Shown one piece after another: positions 21,900 to 34,900 of a stretch of DNA of 64,000 bases. Position 1 is the first letter of the stretch. Each line of letters begins with the position of its first letter. The position numbers and the translations under genes are program-made. Under the pieces are notes generated by a model. The model had not been told where the DNA came from, did not search any database, and worked only from the letters and a program-made list of their open reading frames with translations. The stretch is from positions 5,195,501 through 5,259,500 of the forward strand of contig JABWDB010000011.1 in NCBI GenBank assembly GCA_019614645.1, given 5' to 3'. The DNA is from Stratiolaelaps scimitus (taxonomy: Eukaryota > Arthropoda > Arachnida > Mesostigmata > Laelapidae).

Positions 21900-22211
21900 T
21901 AGTTCCGGCGCTAACGTTGTATAGCTGCGGATCTCCTTGTTCGCTGAGCACGCCCATAACATAATGACGCGTGCCCGCTACCTGTTATAGCCTCGGAAGT
22001 GTCATTTCTAGTTGTTTCGACTCCGTTGACTTGTTTTGCTCGATCGATAACCCCGCGTATCCAGCTGGCTTCCTATACGGCGTCCAATACGAACAACAAC
22101 CCACGTCACCATCAACAATAGAGGGTGGAGACACCGACTGTAGTGCTAACACTGCCCGCTTGGCACCTTGCCATTTGCCGAATGAACGTCGACGTTCAAC
22201 CTGTTTTTCCA
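21900..22211. other. Minus ORF of 75 codons; no gene assigned
   Basis: The minus frame 22212-21985 starts with ATG and has plausible composition (MEKQVERRRSFGKWQGAKRA) but low RNY content. It could be a downstream exon of the candidate gene that starts at 22628; no splice pair was fixed. Confidence 0.2.
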
Positions 22212-22628
22212 TTATATTTTCCCCTTGCGCCTGCTTTGACCGAGCATCCCTTTCGACCTTCCCCCTCGAGTATCTCCGACAAGGCCGAGTCGTGCGTCAC
22301 CACGTAGAGTTCCTTGCGTGTGTGTGTGTGCATGAACGCCGGCGACGATCCAACCACGAGCGGTAGACGTGGTCCTCCACTTCCCTTGTCGTCGTCCTAC
22401 CCTCGGTTCGACGACCGGCCGGCCCACCAGGCCGACCTCGGCCGGCCAGAAAAAACTGCAAAGCCAATTTAGGGAGATTTTAATTTCCTGCTTGCCAGCT
22501 ACCACCACCACCACGGAGTTGTGCTGTTCCACGTCGGCGGGAGCTAGCTCGTCGCCGAGCGGACTGGTGTGCGCTGGCAGGGTTTCTTTTTTTTTGTCGC
22601 CGACGACGACGACGACCGGCACCGACAT
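22212..22628 (-). CDS. Candidate first exon or ORF, up to 138 aa
   Basis: The ATG at 22628 has an excellent start context (GGAAAATGTC, A at -3). The first 57 codons have about 37% RNY codons. They encode MSVPVVVVVGDKKKETLP, a second Val run near residue 40, and acidic spacers between them. Both Val runs are triplet repeats in the DNA (GTC and GTG). The composition becomes Arg and Gly rich after about residue 75. A usable donor, GAGG|GTAGGA, lies there (exon 22628-22401, 76 codons, phase 0), so I think the coding exon may end at 22401 rather than run to the TGA at 22212. No family is recognised, and no signal peptide is seen. Confidence 0.32.
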   Translation of the reverse strand: MSVPVVVVVGDKKKETLPAHTSPLGDELAPADVEQHNSVVVVVAGKQEIKISLNWLCSFFWPAEVGLVGRPVVEPRVGRRQGKWRTTSTARGWIVAGVHAHTHTQGTLRGDARLGLVGDTRGGRSKGMLGQSRRKGKI

Positions 22629-24107
22629 TTTCCGATGCTACTTTCCAGGACGTCCTCCCGCGTGGGGCCGGTTGATGGAGATACGATGTTCATTCTAGCG
22701 ACGGCAGCTAGAACATGGACGAACTCTGTTGGACGGTGAGAAATAGTGTGCAGAGAGCCGACGCTGTCTGTTTGTCTGTGTGGGGATTCGCGATCCCTGG
22801 GGAACTTCCCTGTTCCCTTGCACTACCCTACAAACAGCGTGTCTCTGTGTGTGCGGGTGTGTGTGTGTGTGTGCACGACGAACAGAGCCCTCGACCGTTA
22901 ACTTCGGCACATTGTTAGCTTCGGGATGAAATCTAGAGTAGCATATTTCCTCGATCGAACGAGGGGCAGACAGAATGGAATAGGTACAGAGTGAGAAGGT
23001 CTGACTGAATTCACATGGCATACGTTGAACGTTCGAGCAAGGCGATAGTATGCTGATGGCGACGATAGCGTTCCACTCGAAAGAGACAGCGACGAAGGAC
23101 CAGGCGTACGCTGCGAACACTGAGACAGAATGGTTGCCTGCTGAGTGCTATAAATAGCTGCTGTTAGTCGGCGATCGAAGCGGACGATTAAAGTTAGGTT
23201 GAGTTGCAGGTTCGGGAACACCTATTGTACAATATAATTTGTGTGGGCGTAGCCCCTTTTATACTGTCACTTTTATGATAATCAAAAAATTGATGGAAAT
23301 AATGCCGTTTCGAGAAATCGGTAGCATGTGAAATAATCCATGAGACGACACTTTTTTTTCGCTATTATTTATTTTTTTCCGCTATTATTTTTACGAGAAT
23401 TTAAGCGTTGTGATAAGACTGCAGTTCCGTTAATAAACCAAGCCTTGTATTGTATTGTATTATTGTATTGTACAACGGGGACCAAGTCCGTCGTCTGGGG
23501 GGATGTGTTGACGCGATGTCTGCAAGATACAGCTGTCCCGTGGACATCCTCAAGTCATTGTATCTGGTGGACACAAATGCCACCTAGTATTGTAAACACG
23601 CGATGCCGGAGAGTGTCTTGCTGCGCTTTTCGAGAAAACGCTCCCGCCTTTTAGCTCTACCATTGCCTTATATCATACTAATTACTTGTTCACAAAGTTC
23701 GCTTAAGAGGAGTCCTGGTCATGGAATAATTCCTGGTTGAAGGCAGCTGCCCGTAGGTATCTACTGAAGAGCGTTTTGAGAACTGTCACGTTACCCAATG
23801 AGATAGGTCGAAGATTGGTGTCGGGCGACGTAATGGATGAAACCATTACATAATACGCCATGGTGGACTCTGCATGCATCCGTTTGTCTACTGTCTACCT
23901 CTGAACGAGTCGTAGGAACTTCTGGTAGAAGTTTTTACATTCCCTCCGCCTAACCTCACCTCAACGGTGTTCCCAGCATCCACGGGCTATTCTCAAGTCA
24001 CACTTGACTGCTGGCTCTCGATTCCAAGATGGAAATATCAATTTGGGCATCAATATGCCACGAATTGAAGCGCACGCCCCACTTCGCGCCCGCCACCTCT
24101 ATCAATA
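22629..24107. other. No gene assigned; short repeats
   Basis: A plus-strand ATG at 22715 is followed after seven codons by a donor-like ACG|GTGAGA, 87 bp from the divergent minus ATG at 22628. GT repeat at 22847-22871. A (TATTG)n run at 23445-23472 follows AATAAACCAAGCC. Minus ORFs of 107 and 141 codons overlap each other at 22695-23221 and neither is preferred. Confidence 0.3.
23445..23472. repeat. (TTGTA)n pentanucleotide repeat
   Basis: About five units with one shortened copy, directly after AATAAACCAAGCC. This arrangement resembles the repeat tail of a retroposon, but no body could be recognised. Confidence 0.85.
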
Positions 24108-24404
24108 ATGGATTACCGAGTGCTTTTTCCTCCGACCCTTGAACTCCTCCATGCATATGCACTCACCTTGAGTGCTCCGATCTTTCGTTACGTTCAACAA
24201 CACATCATCGAGGCCAATTGCGCTCCGTATGCCCATTCTGATCTAGTGTACTACCTGAACGCTCTGGTAGTCTTCACTCGTTGCACGATGTGCCTCTTTG
24301 AGTTCAAGTCGTCCAACCTAGGTCGTCTCTGCTGGCAGATCTCTCAATCCCGACGCTTCCCCCTGGGTCTAATCCTCGAATGGCGTGCACACAGACCCAC
24401 ATAG
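24108..24404 (+). CDS. Weak candidate ORF, 98 aa
   Basis: ATG-to-TAG ORF (CAATAATGG context) with a hydrophobic, Leu and Tyr rich composition and one Cys-rich patch (FTRCTMCLFEF). RNY content is at the chance level. It is kept because the start context is good and the opposite strand has no rival. It could be noise. Confidence 0.15.
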   Translation: MDYRVLFPPTLELLHAYALTLSAPIFRYVQQHIIEANCAPYAHSDLVYYLNALVVFTRCTMCLFEFKSSNLGRLCWQISQSRRFPLGLILEWRAHRPT

Positions 24405-24976
24405 AAGCCCACTAAAAAAGTGGTCCACCTCTGTTAGCCACCGCCGTGAAGGCAGGGGTGGCCACCCTTGAACTCGCTGGCGCTGTGGCGTACGCGGCGG
24501 AAGGGGCCTCACAAACTCGGTCGTCCTCAGTGAGTTTATCTCTTTCGTGCCTTCCTTAAAACTCAATCTCGATATCGAACATGCGTGATGGACCGAGCAG
24601 CTCATCTGTGGCTGAGTTCCACTCACTCGCTCATCATCGACAATCCATCAATAGTTCGTCTGCGCAAGAGCAGCAGCAGTGGTAACAATGCCAGGCATCA
24701 CGAACACTATAATCGACAACAACAACAGCAACAAGAGCAACGACAATAACAATAACACAAACCGTAATAGCAAGCGCCAACAATTTGAAATCGTTGAACG
24801 CCAGCAATTGGCAAGACAGAGGCCCAACAGCAATGCAGGCCCGAGTAGAGTCCATCTCGACGAAAGGTGACCACAAGCGTCTTCCCGTTGGTCCTCTCGG
24901 CCGAGTTCGGCGTTATACGGCAGAATTCACGGCGCGTACGTGAAAGCGCAACGCACGTCGTGCCGCGGGCGCGGTT

Positions 24977-24979
<3 letters not shown>
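24405..24979. other. No gene; interrupted (CAA)n near 24716-24760
   Basis: An AAC/CAA/CAG/ACA triplet-rich stretch on the plus strand gives poly-Asn and, on the minus strand, poly-Leu/Val frames. These are compositional shadows. Confidence 0.5.

Positions 24980-25048
<69 letters not shown>
24980..25048. repeat. (TA)n microsatellite, 69 bp, longest in window
   Basis: Uninterrupted TA alternation, flanked by GCGGTTCCT and GGCAGCACG. Confidence 0.98.
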
Positions 25049-25052
<4 letters not shown>

Positions 25053-28000
25053 GCACGAATTGGATTGGTTTGAGGTGTCGGTGAGGAGTGACGGCTTCAG
25101 ACTTCACACTCTACTGAGGCTGGCGGTCATCAGATTTTGTGAGTTTGAACCGTTTCGAATTTGGCATTGCGTCACGCTGTTTAGAGGGGAAAAATCGACG
25201 CAGGTCAATGCATGGGCAGCGTTGATGGACTGTTGTGCAATACGTAAGGCAACAACAGCACGGAAATCCACTTCTTGGAGAAGCAGCGGTGTCAGCAGAA
25301 GTAGCAGCAGTAGCAATCAACGAAACGCGGAAAAAGCGCGCCGAGCTGAATGTTGAAGCTCTATTGCAAAATATATTTCTCATCTTCAACGTAACGTTTT
25401 TGCGTCTAGTTCCATCCGCTTGCATTTGTCTCATTCAGTGTTTCCGACAATGATATCTGAGGTTTATGAACGCGAGTGGTGCGCTTGCACCGATCACCGA
25501 TGCACGACACGAACAGAGAGGAACGTATCTGGAACGTAGCTCAATGTAGGCTTTTGTAATATTGATCCGGCTCTACGCAGGCTGTAAGATACCCCGTTCA
25601 GGTCTCCCGAACAAGCGGTCCAGTCCGACTCCGAATAGACAAGAAGGATAAAATACCTCGCAAAAGTCTGTCTCAGGCAAAATCTTCTATTTGAAAAATA
25701 TCAGCCAAACCGGACGGTAGAACGTGAGAGTTTCCCCGGTGAGGTCGATAGGTACGCTCCAACCTAAAACCGCCTCCTCCTCCTCGAGTTGGTTCACTGA
25801 ACAATTCGATTTTTCTCTCGACACTTCAATCAATCTATATATTTCAACGGGAAGTCGTGCCCAAGTCGTGAACCATAAAACCTCGAAGCTATATTTCATA
25901 CAGGGCACTCTTTTCAGCCGTACATTCCGCTGAGCATATCTAGTCGGATTTCTCGATCATCTCAGATCCAGCGGCACACTTTGTCAACCTGCTAATTTCT
26001 TATAGATTTTATAACACTCGGTCGCGCGCACTGCCAAGTCGAAGCTGCACATCGAACGGTGGCTGACCGTCACTGACGGTTGACAGTTACCCTCCGCGTC
26101 GGACAGTGTCGAGATGCTCCAGTGGACCCTTGATTCTCTGCTGGTACTGCCGTGTTGGTGGGTGATCAGGCGCTAATTATCGGCGATTTTTGTCGGCCAT
26201 CTCACCCTCGAAGAGAGGACCCAACGGGATCACACCGAAACCTCCACCGCACTTTTGCTTTATACTCCCCTTGACCGACCCTCCCTTGTTCGCGCCGGGG
26301 ACAGCAGGGACGCGACCCTGTAACATTCCTATGGACTCTGCATAAGGGCACTCGCACAATACGCAGCCGGACCACTTTCTCTCAGTTTCTCTCTCCGCCC
26401 GGCAGGGCTCTTACTGCTTGAGCTCGTCGCTGACGCCGCCCCGTCGGTATCGGCTATTCCATGAACTCAGCTAGGACGCCCAGATCAAGCAGCGCCTCTT
26501 GAGGAGAGAGAGCGAGAAAAAAAACCCCTCTGCTCCACTAAGTTCGTCCGAATCAGCGCCGAAAACGCTTGGGGCTTGGGCCGGGTATTGGGCTGAGCGG
26601 CTTACGGCCACCTCCCGGACAACCTCTCCGGTAGCGGCTCGCTGAAGCTGCCGCATAGGCCCCCACAAAGCTGGAGACGCTGCTCTTGGACCTCGTGGTA
26701 GCGGCGGAGCTGGTCGGTCCATAGCGTCAACCATGTAAAAGAGTTTTTTCCTCTTTGTTTAAGCATTCGCGCTAGTTCATCCCCGCCGTGGTTGACTTTC
26801 GCTCGGTGGTCTAGGCTCAACTCTCCTGTTAATCGAGGCAATGGACTGGGAGAGAGAGAGCAGAGCAGGAAACGCTGCTCGTGGCGCAGGCACAGGAAAT
26901 GCGAAGGGATGATAGGGAGTTCCAGGGTTACTTTTTTTTAACTCCTATGAGAGCCTGCCTCAGGGCGGGCAGGCGGGCGAACCGGGCGGTTAAGGCTCGC
27001 ACTCGCGCTGTGCGCCGAAGCGGCGGTGGCGGCGGCGGCGGAGTTGGCTAGTGGCGGCGGTGGCGGTAGTGGTTACGTCCGTTCCATCCATGGTCGGGGC
27101 GAGCTTTTTGTGAGGTTTTTGGACAACCGACGCAGGACGAGCTGGCCTAACCGCCTCGCGCGTACAGCGTACTTGCTACTGTAGCAATCCAGGACGCTGG
27201 CAGGCAAGCAGGCACGAGCTCCGAAACGAGCATACAGCAGCCTTGGTGCAGCTTCGTTGTCCAGACAGGAGCTAGAGGAGGTAGTGAGCAATAGAGAGAA
27301 GCCGGGGGCCCCCTTGGTGGCCCCTGTCCATCACGGTATTCCCACGAGATTCACGACCGTCCTGGGTCTACTCCAGAGCGCGGACTCAGCCACGGCACAA
27401 TGCATAAGCCGTCCAATCAGCGAACGGGAGCGCCTCCCCCCCCCCCCCCTATGAAGGCCTGTCCCCAGCAAGGCCCCCCTTTTCGTCTCCAGAGTGTATG
27501 CATGCATGTGCCTCTGTGCGAGTGGGTGCGGGTCTCTACGAGCGTCGCTTCTGCAGAAAACTTTCCAACACCCAGACCGTACCTGCCGTACGTGGTGGGT
27601 GGCCACGCACGATAAGCCAAGTCTGCAACGACTACCGAGACAATCGGAGGAAGAAAGCCGGTGAGGAGATGAGAGAGAGACTGAGAGGTGGGTCGTCCGC
27701 ACTATGCACGAAGTCCTAGCAACCGATCCGGGGAGAGGGTGCGCCGCGGGGTTCCGGGGGTCCTGCAGCAGTTGCCAGCCGCAGTGTAGATTTTTTGTTG
27801 CCGACACAAGGAGTCATCGAAGAGTTTTTGAATCTATCGAACAACAGTGCCCTACGGGCCTTGCGTGAACGCCTTCAACTAGCATCCGCGTAAGTTGAAG
27901 TCTCTCTCTCTCTCTGCCTATCCGCGACGTCTACCAGATTATTGGATATCGTTTAAAGACTTATAGGAAGAACGTTATAGCGCGCTTATCGAACTTGATC

Positions 28001-29089
28001 GAACTCGAATTCACGTGAAGGCTGACGGCAGAGATTATAATTAACGATTGCAGTGCCTAGTAGGGCAGCGACCAGCTTAGATTAGACCAGTTGGTGGGTG
28101 ACAGTTTACGAAGATGACATTTGAACGTGGAATAATACGGGATAGCATAGAGCGAAGGATGGCTCTGTAGGCAATGGCTAACCATAGAAACGTGTCGAGT
28201 TAATTTCAAGCTTGTTCTATTATAATTGCGATATTTAATCGGGTACAAACCATTAACTCAATGCGAACGACCACGCACCGTGCCGTCTCACATCGTCTTC
28301 ATGTCGCATTTCCAGCGACGGTTGGTTATCACCCTCCTAAATATTAATAATATACATTTCCGTGAAAAGTCCTCCAATTACATGTAGCTGGATCTTGCAG
28401 ACTGAATATTTCGAATGAGATCCATGTATGTGCATCAACGATCGACGAGAGTCTTTCTAATACAAATTTCACTTTAAAAAATAGTAATGATTTTGTAATC
28501 ATATTAACAACAAGCTCGTTTCGCTATACTTACAAGGCATACGCCTCCTTTCAGCGCGCACCAGTTCAGCAGTAGTTTGGTTTCTCATCGAGTCCTTACC
28601 GTATGCGTGCCAACCCCTTCTAAGCGAGGACCTGTAACGTAGGTCGAACGTTGTCAGTTCTCCGAATGCGACCCACTCTCCGAGTCTCTCAGTTTGCTCA
28701 GCTCGCCTGTGAGCCGCCACTTCGGACGTCGTCCGCTGCGTTAATTAAGATCGTCCCGTCTCCCCTTTCACTTTCAGAGCCAGTGATGTCCATCGGCCAA
28801 TCGGAAATTCACCACCTCGCGCTACCGCCGAACTGAGAACGAATGCGATTTCTCTAGAACGCGACCCCTCCCTGCCCCCCGCACCCGTCGTTGGAGACGA
28901 CGTGAAACATAGGTGTCACGCGATGGCTGGAGGGCGTTCGAAGGCGCCCCGCCATAGGGAAGAGGTCAGCGACTTGCCCCTGCCGGGGAATTGGGTCGGG
29001 AACATGGACTGGGATAGTGTATTTGGAAGCAGAGACCTTCCGGGCCATTGCGCCCTTTAGCCGGCTAGCGTACGAGTTTCTCTCTGTCG
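25049..29089. other. Gene-free stretch
   Basis: ORFs are short or cross repeats. Features seen are GGC-rich sequence at 27018-27070, a C tract at 27437-27449 and TC runs at 27901-27917. The 158-codon minus frame at 27331-27807 crosses the C tract and is not called. 28000-28520 is AT-rich with no ORF of note. Confidence 0.45.
27437..27449. repeat. Homopolymer C tract, about 13 bp
   Basis: Read directly; likely length-unstable. Confidence 0.95.
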
Positions 29090-29109
29090 CTCTCTCTCTC
29101 TCTCTCTCT
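29090..29109. repeat. (TC)n microsatellite
   Basis: Pure TC run. Confidence 0.95.
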
Positions 29110-31030
29110 GTCGGACGCCGACCGGAAAGTAGCTCCACCACCCAGAAACTCTGTATTGCCGAGCTCAGTGCTCAATGGTGACGCAATCATTTTCTAAGGC
29201 GTTTCACCAGCAGAGGTCAGTCAGTTAGAAATGAGGAAGAGACGACTTTAAGTGTGTGGTGGAGAAGCTGTGAGGGCGTGTACGGGTTCTATAATAAGTG
29301 AACTTCATAAAACACGGCTGGGTCGTTCACACGCAACGGGTTGCTCAAAGCACTTCGAACACACCTATGGTAATAACATATGCTGTTGGTGGTATATTGA
29401 GCTCTGGGTTGTGCATTGATATAACACGCTGCTGAACTCGGACAAGGAGTACGAAGTTTAAGTAAAGGCTTCACTGAGCATTACCACCCATTTGGGTTAA
29501 TAAATACGTTTTTGTGTTGTATTATATATTGTGCTGTGTTGTGAGTTCAAAACAACAGCTGAACTACTATGGATCAAATTCAAAAGTCATGTTCCATATT
29601 GTGAGATATACTCAATTCGAGTTTATTCGCGCATCGACATCATACATGACGATTAGCGATATACGACCAACGATGAACCCAGCAAAAGAACCAATCAACC
29701 TGATATATGTTAGAACAATTAACCAAATATATGTTCTAGTTTCCTTTGGTTAAATCCATGATATGTCTTTCATATACTCGAAGGAGTGTTGGCACAATTC
29801 ACCAGGCAACCACATCGAACAGCTTACAGCATTAGATACAATTAACACTTTCAAATGCTAAGAATATGGAACCCTTCAAATGTTGACTAAAAACATCCAC
29901 ATCTGAATTAGTGCTCGATTAGAGATGGGGATATTTGTGTGCACAGTCGCTTTTGAACATGACACTAAACTTAGATACATATTATATTTTTGCTAATCGT
30001 GCCCAAGTTGATTACACGAGTCCCTGTTGCCCGGTTCAGTCGCAACAAGCTCAATTCCGCTGGCGTCAAAATTACGAGTCAAGGCAGGTATGCCGGTCAG
30101 AGACCTCGACCTAACCTTGCCTTCTGCCTTCGACCTCATTCGCTTCGAACTCCTACGTAACTCCAGTCCCTCTAAGCGGCCCCACTTCGCGTCAGTCCGT
30201 CCTGCGTATGGACGAGCCATGACAGGCCCGGACGCCTGAAGGTAGCCGCACGAGCAGTCGTTGCAGTTGCGTCTTACGTTGCTTGAAACTTTGAAATGAT
30301 TTCTGCTCCTGGCGGCGGCGGTGGCGGCCTCGTCACCAGGTACTCAATTAGTCAGGATCACAGGCGTATGGAAACTAAGGACAGAACTGGGCCTAAGCGC
30401 GCGAGAGCAAACGGGAGCAATTCAGGACTCGGGAGTCGGCACGCGAAGCGACAGCGGGTTCTGGGGCCGACAGGAAAATACGGGACACCATTACGCAGTT
30501 TCCTTGCAGAAAGGGAGCGGTGCCTTAGTTAGCTGCTACTGCGACTCTCGGGGTCGGGAATCATAAGCAGGTAAAGTCAGGTGAAGAGCCTACTGTGCGT
30601 TTGGCCGGGTGGCCGGGTCGCTAGGCGAAAGGGCCACTGCGGCACTCATTCTGAAGAAGGTGAAGGCATTGGCCTTTACTTAGGCCAAAGCTCCGCTCGA
30701 CCTCTTGGCTCGAGTCCGACATCCGTCCGTCAGCCACGACGGCCTGCTGCACCTACGGCGGTGGCAATTACATATGTATGTGAATATGTAAAATAAATAG
30801 GTGGATGAGGCCCGGCAAGTGAAGCGTTCGCCGCAGACACCGAGTATACTTAGTGCAGGAAACACGAAGCCGACGACGGAAGTTCCCGACAGCAGGACTA
30901 CACGGGAATTCCAGGGGAAACTCTACCCACAAATGCAGGGAAGGCCCACTTTGTCCTAGTGGTAACAAAGTCGCGATTCCAGCTGCAGCAGAAGGCGGCT
31001 AAACTCGTCCGCCACTGCGGCAGACGCGTC
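29110..31030. other. No gene assigned
   Basis: 29280-30000 is AT-rich and lacks ORFs above 80 codons. 30000-31030 has several 60-100 codon frames on both strands, none preferred. Confidence 0.45.
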
Positions 31031-31921
31031 TCACTCCATTGTTGGGCCGGCTCGCGTATGATGCTGGTGAAATATGCTTGAAACGCCGGGTACCGAAGTT
31101 GACAGTGGGTGCGGCCATGCACCCGAACGAACTTTACGGAAGCGTTTGTTCTCAAATCTTCTTGGCGAAGGGTGCACATATGCAGATGTGTCGCAGACTC
31201 CATGAAGCGCCCTATGAACGAATGCCGAAAGGCAGCACCGGTGGACGTTAAGTGTTGACTGTGAGTCAGCCTGTGGAATATTTACTAGACTTTGCGAGAT
31301 GACATCTCGGATAACTTTTACAGAATATATCAGATCGATCGGAGATGGTGGTGACCCCGGCAGGCCTGTTATAGGGGCGAATTTACGTACTTGTGCGCAT
31401 ATCAGGTACATTCGTTATTTTTCATGTTGCCAATTGACCCTGTTGGTCATTGACAGCCATTTGCCATCCGGTGTGAACCGTTTCCAAAATTCACGACCTA
31501 CCTTCGTCAAACCTTCGCCGGCTCGTCGGGTCACCTCGAACTCGTTGGCCCAAGAGCATTTGTCTATTTCCGACTCATTTCGCTTATTCGCTTATCTGTG
31601 CACAATCTCACTTTTCAATTCCTCTCCGCGATCGTCGCCACGTCGTCGTGGTAAGCATCGACCGACGACGCATCGGTTGCGGGCCGTCAACTCACTAGTC
31701 GAGTTGACTGCCGCCGCCACCATCTATGGCAGTACCAAGCATAGCACCGGCAATTCGTGTTGGAGCAATTCGTTGAAAGCGCTCTCCGCGATACTTTCAA
31801 CATGGTGTGCGCACACGGAGCGAGGGCACGGGGGCAGCTCGCAGCTCACTATAGTGCACCACGCGCGATGGGCCGTGACTACGGCGCCAACCGCGTTGTA
31901 GTCAATCGCGAGCGAGTCCAT
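31031..31921 (-). pseudogene. Low-stop minus frame with three in-frame stops
   Basis: One minus frame runs about 297 codons from an ATG at 31921 to a TGA at 31031 with only three internal stops, where about 14 are expected. The central piece reads like soluble protein (ANEFEVTRRAGEGLTKVGRE, then a WKRFTPDGKW segment). This suggests a decayed gene or element ORF. A 200-codon plus ORF (31299-31901) overlaps in another register, so the strand is uncertain. Bases 31241-31286 resemble 57949-57994. Confidence 0.2.
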
Positions 31922-34900
31922 ACATCAACCGTTCGCTTTTCGACGCCGAGACGTCACACATGGGCGGACTGCCTTTAGCCGGGGACAACGACGCCAAAGG
32001 AAATCAAAGTGTAAAAGATCTACATCATCTGCTCAATCGTCCGCTTGCACATTTGGAAATCGCGCGAGCGTTTGATTCGGTTTGAGTATCCCCCCTTCCT
32101 TTAGGCCCACCACCTTGTGTCCACGACCTGCTCGTTCCGTGATCAGTTCCGCGTACAGTTTCTATGATCTGCATCTGCGCTATCGTGTCGAAGTGATGCC
32201 TCGCAGTTTCCGATCGTTGAGGATCCGGGTTAAGTTGATGGGTCTGTGTGGAAGTTCCACACCTTGTCGAGAACCATTGGATGAGTGACACGTGTGCATC
32301 GTGCCGTCCCGGAACCCTCGATAACAAAGGGGCCTATAATAATGATCAGCGCCGCCATCGCACGAAACTATGACAATGGGTGATTCGTGCGATTTATTAA
32401 CAATAGCGCGGGTTTTCTGGCTGCCAAGTTTCTGGCTGTAAAAGGCCGGAAGGAGCAGGTTCAAGCCCCTCTAAAATGATACATACCGACTCAACATGAA
32501 TGATTAAATAGACCCGCTATATTGAGTTATATAATTAACAATTAGGAAAAGTAGGAGCGCATTCCGAAGGAATTCCCACCAATCAATTGTTTAGTAGCTT
32601 TGGCATATACGCGACAAAATTCTTCTAGGTATTAACATTGTTTCACCTCTGCCTCCGACGTCGACCCACATAAGGGGTAACCCCCAGATATGGTCCGGAC
32701 ATCGCATCTATCCATCTCGGGACTAGTCGTTGTCTAGCGGGCGCTCAACATGGTTATGTTGGTCAAATTCCCCCGTACCGCTCTGCGTTTTTCCTATATA
32801 TTTTTTGTGCTTCGTTAGAACGTATGCCGGCGACGGGCCTGCTATCGCTGAGCTCGGCCGCCCTACGCCGCGCTGAGCTGCACCTAGCGCTGATCTGAGT
32901 GTACAATGTACAGATCGGCGGTCTGACTCGACAAGCAGACAGCGGTTATCATCATTTCAGCGAAACAGCTGAACAGTGCTGCCTGAGCTGAGTTCGCTAG
33001 CCAGCTCGGTGGGTTGGTCGGAACCGTCGAGTACAACGACTACCACTACTACTATTAGGGAGAGTGGGGCAGCGCTTTCACAGGCTCCGCAGGCATTACA
33101 GGCAGTTCTGTCCGTCCAATCTAACCCACAAGAGGTCTTTGAGGCTCTTTGAGATCCAGGTGAGCGGAAAACCCTCAATTACCCGACCGGCTGGGTGGTC
33201 TCTGCCTCTGCAGTGTACTCCGCGAGAGAGAGAGAGAGAGTGAGAGAGCGGGCGAGCAGCTCTGCTCGACGTTGCCCGCACGGTTCGAAACCACTCTCGG
33301 GGTCTCCAACCTTCGTTCGTCTCACGGGAAACGCACTCGTATACGCCGGCCGTACACGGACAATACAGCGTGGGCGGCAGCTCCCTGTCGACGGCAGGCG
33401 ACGCCCACCGAAGCAAGCGCCAGAAGCGACTCCGACCGGCGCCAATCATGCCTGATATGGTCCCGTCCGACGTCGGCAAACGACAACAACAGCAGTAGGA
33501 ATTATAGCAACAGCTGCTCCGGCGAGCAGGAAGGAACGAACAGACGGCCAGCATTCGGCGGTGCGGCCAGCGTCCAGCATCCAGCCCCATTTTATAATTA
33601 TCCTATTTTTGAACTAAGTGAATCGCCAACACACTAATATATCCAGCGAAGAATGAAGTGACGCTGCTAGATGGAGGGAAAACGCTGATCGTAGCAACCA
33701 GCAATAGTTCGAATGTCCGTTTCGATTGCAGCGGTCTGTGACGGTTGTCGTTGTAAACGTTGTCATTAAGGTTGTATGATGACCTTGATGGCTCGTTCGG
33801 AGATATCGGCGTGCAGCGATCAATGAAAATGAGATACATTGAAGAAACAATAGTACAACGATATTGCAGCGTAATATATAAGCATGATAAAGCAGCTCCA
33901 TGGTGATATACGTTGGAACATGAGAGCGAACGTTTTTAGCGGATTTTCAAACGAAAAAAAAAGACGCGAATAATGACGTGTACTTGACGGACGTTTATAC
34001 TGCGGACAGTACGTATCGTACGATTCAGGCATAAGCGCCAAAAAAAAGAAAACGCTCGAAGCTATCTCGTTTTCTAGAATGATTTTCGATATCTTTAAGC
34101 TCGTCTCGCGAGCATGAAGACAATTGAAGCGTGGCTCGACGTTTAAGCGACGTTCGACGGCTGTTGTTTCTCGGCCACCACGGATGCATCGTATTGTTGG
34201 TACAAGTGTAATGTAAGCATTTTAGACTACAGTGATATAGTTAGACACAGCCAATAAGATGACGCCGTCACAGCAGTGGTGATCCTCGTAGTTGTTGTGG
34301 CCAAGAATGACTTAATTACTATTCCGTCGTGGTTCATATGTATCTTGTGACTGATTTCGCTCTCTCTTTCTTTCTCTCTCTATCTCTCTCTGTGTCTCGA
34401 TCTCAACGGCGGTCGCGGTGTTGTCATTTGCGTGTCCCCATGGGGGTGTAGGAAAAGCAGCATGGGAACACCCCCCTCCAAAGCCAAACAAGGAGATTAT
34501 TTACACGGCCAGTTCTTGCCTGCTTGAACGACTTTCGAATTTCCTCCTCTCAGAGAGAAAAAAACGAACGACTTTTATTATAGATAAAGATCGACTGCTA
34601 CTCCAATGCGACTTCTGAAAAACTTGAGGAAATATTAACATCCAACGCATTAATAATCACAACAATATGATTAATAATAATAATAATAATCACAATAATA
34701 GTTGTAAATATGCCAACATACCCACTAACTGTCATAACGCACTGCATTAACATTTGCAAAAAATACTGTACCGCCCGCTTTCTTCTAATTCTAAAGATGA
34801 GGATTTGAGTTGGGACGAAATTTCATTGTGCGCATTGTTCGACTGTCACTGTCCGTTTGAAGGAAATGGTTACGAGTAAACGGCATATTTTGTGTTAATT

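Noticed and set aside
24867..25073. Peptides of repeating Ile-Tyr here and in many other ORFs
   Set aside because: These are translations of (TA)n microsatellites.
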